DNA of 16,387 nucleotides from Microbacteriaceae bacterium (GTDB taxonomy: Bacteria; Actinomycetota; Actinomycetes; Actinomycetales; Microbacteriaceae), in assembly GCA_025463615.1 (NCBI GenBank), contig JAODAU010000132.1, positions 1 to 16,387 on the forward strand, given 5' to 3'. How positions within the stretch are numbered: the first letter of the stretch is position 1; every line of letters begins with the position of its first letter. Both the position numbers and the translations under genes were made by a program. The notes below the pieces were generated by a model. The model saw nothing but the letters and a program-made list of their open reading frames with translations, did not search any database and was not told where the DNA came from. Positions 7,094-13,458 of the stretch are shown one piece after another.

Positions 7094-7119
7094 GAAATGC
7101 GGTGAAAACACCGCATTTC
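7094..7119 (-). promoter_or_regulatory. Perfect 11-bp-arm palindrome: hipBA operator or arginase terminator
   Basis: GAAATGCGGTG (7094-7104) and CACCGCATTTC (7109-7119) are exact inverted repeats around AAAA. The element begins 8 bp from the arginase stop codon and reaches to about 13 bp from the hipBA TACAAT hexamer, covering its -35 region. Two readings fit: an operator for HipB autorepression, or a hairpin terminating the arginase transcript. It could be both. Confidence 0.6.
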
Positions 7120-7126
7120 CGGTTGC

Positions 7127-7942
7127 TCAGCTGGCGAGGGCGCCCACGATGCGCAGGATGCTGCCCAGGTCGTCGGCCGCGGCATCCGGTGAGGCGCGCG
7201 CGAAGCCCGCGATGCCCGCACCAACCAGCGGCAGCGCGCCGCGGGCGGTTCCGATGAGCTCGAGCAGGGTCGAGAGGGTGAGGCCGAACGGCACGGGGTC
7301 GCTCACGCCCTCCAGCTCGCCCGGGTCGAGCACGTCCACGTCGATGTGCACGTAGAGCGAGGTCGCGCCGGTGGCGGTGAGGGCCGCGGCGAGGGCTGCG
7401 GGGCTCGCGGCATCCGGCGCCAGGAGCGTGATGTTCGAGGCGTCGAGGTACTCGAGCTCGCCGTCGTCGATGGCGCGGGCGCCCACGATCACGACGTTCG
7501 AACCGAGGATCGGGGATGCCGGCCGCAGCGCGTCGGCGCCCTCGCCGAGCAGCGTGCGCAGCACCATCCCGCCGAACGCGCCCGACGGGGACGACTCGGG
7601 GGTGTTGAGGTCGGGGTGCGCGTCGAACCAGAGCACCGCGGTGTCCGGGCGCACCGCGGCGGGCACGGCCGCCAGTTCGACGCCGCAGTCCCCGCCCACC
7701 ACGATGGGCAGCCCGCTCGACGCCGCCAGCTCGAGGGCCAGGGCGTCGCGCGTGCCCGCGATGGCGCTCAGCCGACGCACCGCCGTGCCCTCGTCGCTGC
7801 CCGCGCCGAGCGGCACGGTGACAAGGGTGGTGGACGCGGAGGGGAGGTCGCCGCGGATAGCCTCGGCTCCGTCCGCGAGGCGCATCGCCCTCGCATTGAC
7901 GGAACCCTGCCACTCGGGGACGACGAAGAATCTGGCTGCCAC
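7127..7942 (-). CDS. Arginase/agmatinase-family (ureohydrolase-like) protein
   Basis: A 271-residue ureohydrolase-fold protein. Conserved segments are VVGGDCGVEL (81-90), WFDAHPDLNTPESS (105-118) and HIDVDVLDP (199-207), giving the binuclear-metal ligands D107, H109, D111, D201 and D203. The first motif in true arginases and agmatinases is GGDH, whose His ligates the more exposed metal; here it is Cys86. Metal binding, substrate or both may therefore differ, and calling it arginase would be too specific. The C-terminal FGLT motif is kept, while the acidic substrate-binding residue that usually follows is not obvious. It starts at GTG 7942, 6 nt after CATACT, in agreement with the conserved start RFFVVPEWQG. 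Only 15 nt separate it from the upstream oxidoreductase gene. Confidence 0.88.
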   Translation of the reverse strand: MAARFFVVPEWQGSVNARAMRLADGAEAIRGDLPSASTTLVTVPLGAGSDEGTAVRRLSAIAGTRDALALELAASSGLPIVVGGDCGVELAAVPAAVRPDTAVLWFDAHPDLNTPESSPSGAFGGMVLRTLLGEGADALRPASPILGSNVVIVGARAIDDGELEYLDASNITLLAPDAASPAALAAALTATGATSLYVHIDVDVLDPGELEGVSDPVPFGLTLSTLLELIGTARGALPLVGAGIAGFARASPDAAADDLGSILRIVGALAS

Positions 7943-7948
7943 GAGACC

Positions 7949-7954
7949 AGTATG
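7949..7954 (-). promoter_or_regulatory. -10 hexamer of a leaderless promoter (arginase-family gene)
   Basis: CATACT on the minus strand is followed by exactly 6 nt and the GTG at 7942. Hexamer and spacing are identical to those of the SIP gene at 830-842. It lies in the 15-nt gap after the upstream gene, so its -35 region would be inside that gene. Confidence 0.45.
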
Positions 7955-7957
7955 CCG

Positions 7958-8623
7958 TTAGCGGTGGCTGGTGTGCCCCGGCTCGATGGTGCGCGGCGCC
8001 ACGGCGAGATTCGCGACCAGCTCCTCGCGGTTCTGGCGGGTGACGTAGGCCGGGCGGTCGCGCTCGACGCGCCAGCTCTCGCTGAGCGGGCCGATGTTCA
8101 CGGTGTCGAAGCCGAACTGGTCGTAGAGGGCCGTGACGAAGTCCGAGGCATCCGCGAAGTCGGAGGCCGTGGCCAGCGCGCGACGGTTCGGGGTGCCGGC
8201 GGGAACACCGTCGGTGAGGATGTCGGCGGAGCCGATGTGGTTGAACCCCTTGGCCACGTGCGATCCCGGCAGGTGCTTCTGCAGCAGGCCGGTCACGGTG
8301 TCGACGCCCTCGTCGAGCGACGCGACGTGTCCGTCGCGCTCGAAGTAGTAGTTGTTCGTGTCGATCACGATCTTGCCGTCGAGAGGGGCGACGGGGATGC
8401 CGTCGATCGCCTTGAACGGAACGCTCACGACCACGACGTCGCCGGCCTCCGCGGCCTCCTCGGCGGTCGCCGCGCGTGCCTCCGGGCCGAGCTCCGCGAC
8501 GAGCGGGGCCAGCGTCTCCGGGCCGCGGGAGTTGCTGAGCACGACGTCGTAGCCGTTCTCGATGGCCTTGCGCGCCACGTTGCCGCCGATGTTTCCTGAA
8601 CCGATGAATGCGATAGTCGTCAT
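7958..8623 (-). CDS. NADPH-dependent F420 reductase-like oxidoreductase
   Basis: A 221-residue protein of the coenzyme F420-dependent NADP oxidoreductase family. The N-terminal Rossmann motif is IGSGNIGG (7-14), and NSRGPETL (31-38) follows the second strand, where Ser and Arg usually bind the NADP 2'-phosphate. VVVSVPF (64-70) and VIDTNNYY (86-93) are also typical, and KGFNHIG (125-131) matches the family's K-x-FN segment. Many actinobacterial members are annotated as NAD(P)-binding proteins without proof of F420 use, so the cofactor partner is inferred. The start is ATG 8623; no Shine-Dalgarno site or convincing -10 is visible in the 35-nt gap from the upstream membrane protein gene. It may be read through from that gene. 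Confidence 0.87.
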   Translation of the reverse strand: MTTIAFIGSGNIGGNVARKAIENGYDVVLSNSRGPETLAPLVAELGPEARAATAEEAAEAGDVVVVSVPFKAIDGIPVAPLDGKIVIDTNNYYFERDGHVASLDEGVDTVTGLLQKHLPGSHVAKGFNHIGSADILTDGVPAGTPNRRALATASDFADASDFVTALYDQFGFDTVNIGPLSESWRVERDRPAYVTRQNREELVANLAVAPRTIEPGHTSHR

Positions 8624-8658
8624 GCCGGGAGCAACGGGCGTAGCGACGAAAACCTTCC

Positions 8659-9423
8659 CTATCCCAGCCGAATCGCAGCCAGCGGCCCCGTAATGAGGTC
8701 GTTCGACACGAAGGCGCCCGACGCGTCGGTGCGGGTGAGGTCGATGGCGGCGGAGAGGCCATAGTCGCCCGGGCCCACGCTGGGGAGGTCGTCGCGGAAC
8801 CCGTCGAGGTCGTCTTCGGTGCCGCAGCGCACCGGTGTGACGCTCGCCTGGTAGGTCATCGACTCGCCGGGGGCGAGGTCGACGACCACCGCGAGCATGA
8901 TCATCGGGCCGTTCGAATGCCAGAGCACGGTGCCGCCCTGCGAGAGGGCGATGGCCGGGCTGGCGGCGGTCGTGCCGGTGACGCGCTCGGTGCCCGTGTT
9001 GGTGAGGGTGACGGTGCCGTCGATCGTCGCGGCCGTCGAGCTGGCGGATGCCGGGAAGTGCGGCGTGAGCACCAGCCCCGATTCGGCGGGCGCGACCTCG
9101 GCGAGCGGGCCGCCGCAGAGGTTGATGCGGTCGGCGGGGGCGCGCTTGGTGCCGGGCGCGACGGGGGTGCCGCCGGACGCGGCATCCTTCTGCGGGCCGA
9201 CCGACGACGACGCCGCGCCGACGACCGCCTGGGGGAGCAGCGAGCGGATGCCGGCGATGCTGCCCGCGCCGATGCCGACGACCGCGAGCGTGGTGACGCC
9301 GCCGACCGCGACCTGCCTGCCGCGGTGCCGCCGGGCGCTCGCCCGCACGATCGGTCGGGGGTCGATCGGCGCCCCGATGGGGGCGCCGCGCAGGGCGTCC
9401 CTCAGCTGCTCTTCAGTGCGCAT
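8659..9423 (-). CDS. Single-pass membrane protein, putative sigma-factor partner
   Basis: A 254-residue protein. Residues 1-37 form a basic cytoplasmic segment (ASARRHRGRQ just before the membrane), residues 38-58 are one hydrophobic helix, and the rest is exported. The outer part has a low-complexity Ala/Ser/Pro linker (64-96) and a beta-rich region with DGTVTLTNTGTERVTG (135-150), ALSQGGTVLWHSNG (159-172) and DLAPGESMTYQASV (182-195), the pattern of Ig-like or BsuPI-like domains. Cys103 and Cys200 may form a disulfide. It overlaps the upstream ECF sigma gene by 11 nt, which suggests coupled synthesis and a role in controlling that sigma factor. No zinc-binding anti-sigma motif (HxxxCxxC) is present in the short cytoplasmic part. 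Precise function is unknown. Confidence 0.8.
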   Translation of the reverse strand: MRTEEQLRDALRGAPIGAPIDPRPIVRASARRHRGRQVAVGGVTTLAVVGIGAGSIAGIRSLLPQAVVGAASSSVGPQKDAASGGTPVAPGTKRAPADRINLCGGPLAEVAPAESGLVLTPHFPASASSTAATIDGTVTLTNTGTERVTGTTAASPAIALSQGGTVLWHSNGPMIMLAVVVDLAPGESMTYQASVTPVRCGTEDDLDGFRDDLPSVGPGDYGLSAAIDLTRTDASGAFVSNDLITGPLAAIRLG

Positions 9424-9931
9424 CGTTCGTCTCCGTCTCCTTCTCCAGCGCTATCGCGAGTTTCGCGAGCGCGTCGCTCAGGTACCGCTTCACCGTGCCC
9501 GGGCTGATGCCCAACCACTCCGCGATGTCGGCGACCTGCAGGTCGTCGTAGTAGCGCAGCACGACGCAGGCGCGCTCGCGGGGGCTGAGGCGGGCGAGCT
9601 CGCCCTGCACGTCGATGCGGCTCTCGATGCCGGCATCCGGCGAATCGATCGTCTCGGGGCTCACCGCCAGGTGTCGGATGCGCCGCCAGCGCGAGCGCCT
9701 GCGGCCGCCATCGAGGTAGGTGTTGAGGATGGCGCGGCGCACGTAGGCCTCCGCGCTGCTCACCCCGAAACCGTTGCGGAGCCGGCCGAACGTGGCGACC
9801 AGAGCGTCCTGCACGAGGTCGGCCGCGTCATCCTGGTCGCCGCAGAGCAGCACGGCGTAGCGCTGCAGCGCATCGCCGCGGTCGCTGACGAGCGTCGTCA
9901 CCACACCCTGCCACCCAGCGTCGTTCGCCAC
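9413..9931 (-). CDS. ECF sigma factor, SigE family
   Basis: A 172-residue sigma-70-family factor with only regions 2 and 4, hence extracytoplasmic-function type. Region 2 spans about 19-82, with DQDDAADLVQDALVATF (32-48) for core binding and YVRRAILNTYLDGGRRRSR (63-81) for -10 recognition. Region 4 spans about 112-165, with LSPRERACVVLRYYDDL and the HTH IAEWLGISPGTVKRYLSDAL. These sequences fit the actinobacterial SigE-type group. The GTG start at 9931 has GAGG (9938-9941) 6 nt upstream. The stop lies inside the next gene (11-nt overlap), which encodes a membrane protein that may regulate it. A promoter must lie in 9932-9994, because a strong hairpin closes off pckG upstream, but no clear -10/-35 pair was identified. 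Confidence 0.92.
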   Translation of the reverse strand: MANDAGWQGVVTTLVSDRGDALQRYAVLLCGDQDDAADLVQDALVATFGRLRNGFGVSSAEAYVRRAILNTYLDGGRRRSRWRRIRHLAVSPETIDSPDAGIESRIDVQGELARLSPRERACVVLRYYDDLQVADIAEWLGISPGTVKRYLSDALAKLAIALEKETETNDAH

Positions 9932-9964
9932 GAATCACCTCACGTCTCATCCTCTAAGACGCAC

Positions 9965-9986
9965 GACCCAGCCCAAACGTTGGGTC
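9965..9986. repeat. Short inverted repeat upstream of the sigma gene
   Basis: GACCCA (9965-9970) and TGGGTC (9981-9986) are inverted with a 10-nt spacer, about 35 bp before the sigma factor start. TTGACC on the minus strand (9983-9988) overlaps it and could be a -35. It may be a regulator site; six-base arms in GC-rich DNA can arise by chance. Confidence 0.25.
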
Positions 9987-9994
9987 AAGCCCGC

Positions 9995-10050
9995 GAGGGG
10001 CCCGAATCTACCGGTCGAAACACCGGATCGGCGGTAGATTCGGGCCCCTC
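9995..10050 (-). terminator. Strong stem-loop after pckG (19-bp perfect stem)
   Basis: Arms at 9995-10013 and 10032-10050 are exact inverted repeats of 19 bp, beginning GAGGGGCCCGAATC, with an 18-nt loop. The structure begins 9 nt after the pckG TGA and lies ahead of the sigma gene, so termination of pckG is the simplest role. No T tract follows, as is frequent in actinobacteria. Confidence 0.75.
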
Positions 10051-10059
10051 AGCGAGGTG

Positions 10060-11898
10060 TCAGCGCTCGGTGGCGTAGGCCAGGCGGCGACGGATGTCGG
10101 CGAGCTGGGTCGTCAGCTCGGGCGGCAGGCGGTCGCCGAACTCGGCGAAGAAGCGCTCGGTGCCCGCGAGCTCGCGCAGCCAGGCCTCCGGATCGAGGTC
10201 GAACAGCTCGGCCCAGTCCGCGCGGGTGACGTCGGTGCCCTCGAGGTCGATGCCGCCGTCGACCGGCCGCCAGCCCAGGGGAGTGTCCGCGGCGGGCGCG
10301 CGACCGGCCACCCGGTCGGTGATCCACTCGAGCACGCGGATGTTCTCGGCGAACCCGGGCCAGAGGAAGCGGCCGTCTGCGCCCTTGCGGAACCAGTTCA
10401 CCTGGAAGATCTTCGGCGGCGCGGTGAGCGTGCGGCCGAACTCGAGCCAGTGCGCCCAGTGGTCGGCCATGTTGTAGCCGCAGAACGGGTTCATGGCGAA
10501 CGGATCGCGGCGCAGCTCCCCGACCGTGCCCTCCGCCGCGGCGGTGCGCTCCGACGAGACCGTCGCGCCCACGAACACGCCGTGCTCCCAGCCGCGCGCC
10601 TCGACCACGAGCGGCACGTTGGTGGCGCGGCGCCCGCCGAACACGATCGCGTCGATCACGACACCCTCGGGGTCGTTCCAGTCGGGCGCGATCGTGGGGC
10701 ACTGGGCCGCGGCGACCGTGAAACGCGAGTTCGGGTGGGCCGCGGGGGTGTCGGATGCCGGGGTCCAGGGCGCGCCGCGCCAGTCCGTGAGGCGGCCGGG
10801 CGCGGCATCCGTGAGCCCCTCCCACCACACGTCGCCGTCGTCGGTGAGCGCCACGTTGGTGAAGATCGTGTCGTGGGTGAGGGTCTCGACCGCGCTTCGG
10901 TTCGTCGCGAGGCCGGTGCCGGGTGCGACGCCGAAGAAGCCGGCCTCCGGGTTGATCGCGCGCAGCCGCCCGTCGTCGCCGGGGGCGAGCCAGGCGATGT
11001 CATCGCCGATCGTCTCGACCTTCCAGCCCGGGATCGTGGGGGTGAGCATCGCGAGGTTCGTCTTGCCGCAGGCGGAGGGGAAGGCGGCCGCGATGTGGAA
11101 GGCGCGGCCGCCCGGGTTGGTGACCCTGATGATGAGCATGTGCTCAGCAAGCCAGCCCTCCTCGCGCGCCATGACGCTCGCGATCCTCAGCGCGAACGAC
11201 TTCTTCGCGAGGAGGGCGTTTCCGCCGTAGGCGGATCCGAAGGACCAGATCTCCCGGTCCTTCGGAAAATGTGAGATGTACTTCGTCTCGTTGCACGGCC
11301 AGGCCACGTCCCGCTCGCCGGGGGCGAGCGGCGCGCCGACCGTGTGCACGGCGCGCACCCAGCGCGTGCCCGGCGCGATGCGGCGCAGGGCGTCGGAGCC
11401 CATGCGGGTCATGATGCCGGTCGAGACGACGACGTAGGGGGAGTCGGTGACCTGCACGCCGAGGCGTGACAGGGGGCTGCCGACCGGCCCCATCGAGAAC
11501 GGGACGACGTACATCGTGCGGCCGCGCATGCTGCCGTCGAACAGGTCGTCGAGGGTGGCGCGCATCTCAACCGGGTCGCGCCAGTTGTTCGTGGGGCCGG
11601 CATCCGCCTCGGTGTCGGAGCAGATGAAGGTGCGGGCCTCGACGCGCGCGACGTCGGAGGGGTCGCTGCGGGCGAGGTAGCTGCCGGGGCGAAGTTTCTG
11701 GTTGAGGGCGGTGAGCGTGCCCTGCTCCACCATGAGGGCGGTGAGGCGCTCGCGCTCGGCGGCCGATCCGTCGCACCAGACCACGGCATCCGGCTGGGCC
11801 AGCGCGGCCAGGCCCGACACCCAGGCGACGACCGACGGATCGGCGCCCGCGGGGGCGGTCGCGGCGTTCACGGTGGGGCGACTGGACGTGATCGTCAT
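10060..11898 (-). CDS. pckG: Phosphoenolpyruvate carboxykinase (GTP)
   Basis: A 612-residue enzyme, the normal length for GTP-dependent PEP carboxykinase, which converts oxaloacetate and GTP to PEP, CO2 and GDP as the first committed step of gluconeogenesis. Motifs in order: NNWRDP (104-109), [16 protein letters not shown] (134-149), [13 protein letters not shown] (200-212), [18 protein letters not shown] (224-241), the P-loop FPSACGKTN (273-281) with the family's hyper-reactive Cys277, metal-binding GDDIAW (298-303), [13 protein letters not shown] (316-328) and the guanine-binding FGGRR segment. All catalytic residues seen are intact. The start is ATG 11898, with GAGGA (11906-11910) 7 nt upstream. 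It is divergent from a RamB/PrpR-type regulator of carbon metabolism, a plausible controller, and is followed by a strong stem-loop. Confidence 0.97.
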   Translation of the reverse strand: MTITSSRPTVNAATAPAGADPSVVAWVSGLAALAQPDAVVWCDGSAAERERLTALMVEQGTLTALNQKLRPGSYLARSDPSDVARVEARTFICSDTEADAGPTNNWRDPVEMRATLDDLFDGSMRGRTMYVVPFSMGPVGSPLSRLGVQVTDSPYVVVSTGIMTRMGSDALRRIAPGTRWVRAVHTVGAPLAPGERDVAWPCNETKYISHFPKDREIWSFGSAYGGNALLAKKSFALRIASVMAREEGWLAEHMLIIRVTNPGGRAFHIAAAFPSACGKTNLAMLTPTIPGWKVETIGDDIAWLAPGDDGRLRAINPEAGFFGVAPGTGLATNRSAVETLTHDTIFTNVALTDDGDVWWEGLTDAAPGRLTDWRGAPWTPASDTPAAHPNSRFTVAAAQCPTIAPDWNDPEGVVIDAIVFGGRRATNVPLVVEARGWEHGVFVGATVSSERTAAAEGTVGELRRDPFAMNPFCGYNMADHWAHWLEFGRTLTAPPKIFQVNWFRKGADGRFLWPGFAENIRVLEWITDRVAGRAPAADTPLGWRPVDGGIDLEGTDVTRADWAELFDLDPEAWLRELAGTERFFAEFGDRLPPELTTQLADIRRRLAYATER

Positions 11899-11967
11899 CG
11901 TGGTGTCCTCAACGGTGGGGGGCGAAAGACTGCTCGGTAGTTTCAGAATGCGACACCCCAGCCGCAT

Positions 11968-11979
11968 AGTCGCGCGACT
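11968..11979. promoter_or_regulatory. 12-bp perfect palindrome in the pckG/regulator gap
   Basis: AGTCGCGCGACT is a perfect palindrome without spacer, about 70 bp upstream of pckG and just beyond the longer palindrome next to the regulator gene. It may be a second regulator site or lie in the pckG promoter, for which no clear -10/-35 was found. The CG-rich core lowers its significance. Confidence 0.3.
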
Positions 11980-11986
11980 TCGACTG

Positions 11987-12006
11987 GAAAGAACCGTCGT
12001 TCTTTC
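11987..12006. promoter_or_regulatory. Candidate operator, GAAAGAAC-N4-GTTCTTTC
   Basis: A perfect inverted repeat with 8-bp arms and a CGTC spacer, A/T-rich in a GC-rich setting. It ends 2 bp before the TATGGT hexamer proposed as the -10 of the RamB-like gene, so a bound protein would cover the core promoter. Autoregulation by the adjacent XRE regulator is the simplest reading. It is not the TTTGCAAA-type site known for corynebacterial RamB. Confidence 0.6.
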
Positions 12007-12008
12007 GC

Positions 12009-12014
12009 TATGGT
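12009..12014 (+). promoter_or_regulatory. -10 hexamer for the RamB-like regulator
   Basis: TATGGT fits TANNNT and lies 7 nt before the ATG at 12022, implying a leaderless or nearly leaderless mRNA. It overlaps the earlier in-frame ATG at 12010, which would then be untranscribed. This decides the start used for the gene. Confidence 0.45.
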
Positions 12015-12021
12015 GAAGAAC

Positions 12022-13455
12022 ATGACCGACCTCGCGACCCTCGGGCAGCGCATCCGCCACTTCCGCACCGAAGCGAACCTCACCCTCGACCAGCTGGGCG
12101 CGACGGTGGGCATCGCCGGCAGCCAGCTCTCGCTCATGGAGAACGGACGCCGTGAGCCGCGCCTCTCGCTGCTGCAGAGCATCGCCTCCACCGTGGGTGT
12201 GCAGGTCGCCGACCTGCTCGACGAGAAGCCGCCGACCCGACGAGCCGCGCTCGAGATCGAACTGGACCGGATGCAGAAGGGCGCCGTCTACCAGGGGCTC
12301 GGGCTGCCCGTCATCCGCCCGGCCCGCACGATGGCCGACGAGACGCTGGATGCCATGGTGGGCCTGCACCGCGAGCTCGCCCGCCGCGCCCGCGAGTCGA
12401 TCGCCACCCCCGAGGAGGCGCGCCGCGCCAACACCGAACTGCGGCAGTACATGCGCACGCAGGACAACTTCGTGCCCGAGATCGAGGCGCTCGCCGAGGA
12501 GGCCGTGCGCGGCGTCGGCTACACGACCGGCGCGCTCACCCACCGCGCGGTTAACCTCATGGCCAAGAAGCTCGGCTTCGAGCTCATCTTCGTGAACGAC
12601 CTGCCGCACTCCACGCGCTCGGTCACCGATCTCGAGAACGGGCGCATCTACCTGCCGCCGGCCTCGATTCCCGGGGGCCACGGCCTGCGCTCGATGGCGC
12701 TGCAGGCGATCGCGCACCGCCTGCTCGAGCACCACGAGCCGCAGAGCTACGCCGAGTTCCTGCGCCAGCGGCTCGAGATCAACTACTTCGCCGCCGCCTG
12801 CCTGATGCCGCTGCGCCAGTCGGTCGAGTTCCTCACCGCCGCGAAGAACGAGCGCAACCTCGCCGTCGAGGACTTCCGCGACGCGTTCGGTGTCACGCAC
12901 GAGGCCGCGGCGCTGCGCTTCACAAACCTCGCCACCTCACGCCTCGACATGACCGTGCACTTTCTGCGCGTCGGCGAGGACGGCGCGCTCTACAAGGGCT
13001 ACGAGAACGACGGCCTGCAGCTGCCCACCGACGTGACCGGATCGATCGAGGGCGAGTTCGTCTGCCGACACTGGAGCGCGCGCACCGCCTTCGGCCGGGC
13101 CAACCGCACGAACGAGTTCTACCAGTACACCGACACGCCCGCCGGCACCTACTGGTGCTCCACGCAGACCGGCACCGCGGGCAACGAGGAGTTCTCGATC
13201 AGCTTCGGCGTGCCGTTCGCCGACGCGAAGTGGTTCCGCGGGCGCGACACGACGGCTCGCGAACTGTCCCGCTGCCCCGACGAGAGCTGCTGCAAGCGGC
13301 CGGAGAGCGAGGTGGCGAACCGCTGGGCGCACAAGGCGTGGCCGAGCGCGCGGCTGCACGCGCACATCCTCTCGCCGCTGCCGACCGGCGCGTTCCCGGG
13401 GGTCGACGACACCGAGCTGTACGCGTTCCTGGAGAATCACTCGCAGAACGACTGA
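12022..13455 (+). CDS. XRE-family regulator with M78-like and DUF2083-type domains (RamB/PrpR-like)
   Basis: A 477-residue regulator. An N-terminal XRE HTH (about 4-60) has [27 protein letters not shown]. The middle matches the IrrE/ImmA (M78) peptidase-like region, but the HExxH zinc motif is replaced by [10 protein letters not shown], so protease activity is unlikely. The C-terminal region contains [20 protein letters not shown] and [12 protein letters not shown] (Cys348, 379, 418, 423, 424), as in DUF2083 regulators; M. tuberculosis PrpR holds an Fe-S cluster there. RamB and PrpR control acetate, glyoxylate and propionate metabolism and sense acyl-CoA or redox state. The divergent neighbour pckG fits such a carbon-switch role. 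ATG 12022 is preferred because a TATGGT hexamer covers the alternative ATG at 12010 (four extra residues, MVKN). It is convergent with the flavin oxidase gene, 3 nt apart. Confidence 0.88.
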   Translation: MTDLATLGQRIRHFRTEANLTLDQLGATVGIAGSQLSLMENGRREPRLSLLQSIASTVGVQVADLLDEKPPTRRAALEIELDRMQKGAVYQGLGLPVIRPARTMADETLDAMVGLHRELARRARESIATPEEARRANTELRQYMRTQDNFVPEIEALAEEAVRGVGYTTGALTHRAVNLMAKKLGFELIFVNDLPHSTRSVTDLENGRIYLPPASIPGGHGLRSMALQAIAHRLLEHHEPQSYAEFLRQRLEINYFAAACLMPLRQSVEFLTAAKNERNLAVEDFRDAFGVTHEAAALRFTNLATSRLDMTVHFLRVGEDGALYKGYENDGLQLPTDVTGSIEGEFVCRHWSARTAFGRANRTNEFYQYTDTPAGTYWCSTQTGTAGNEEFSISFGVPFADAKWFRGRDTTARELSRCPDESCCKRPESEVANRWAHKAWPSARLHAHILSPLPTGAFPGVDDTELYAFLENHSQND

Positions 13456-13458
13456 GCG

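Noticed and set aside
7346..8599. Long plus-strand frame opposite the arginase-family and F420-type genes
   Set aside because: Spans two well-supported genes in antisense and shows no motifs.
8897..10078. Plus-strand frame across the sigma factor region
   Set aside because: Reads through the sigma and membrane protein genes in antisense and contains the noncoding hairpin region; no protein-like features.
12010..12012. Earlier ATG for the RamB-like regulator
   Set aside because: It overlaps the TATGGT hexamer taken as the -10 and adds only MVKN; ATG 12022 fits the leaderless pattern better. Not excluded.
10060..12900. Extended N-terminal reading of pckG past 11898
   Set aside because: The extra part is antisense to the RamB-like gene; ATG 11898 has a good GAGGA site and gives the family's normal length.
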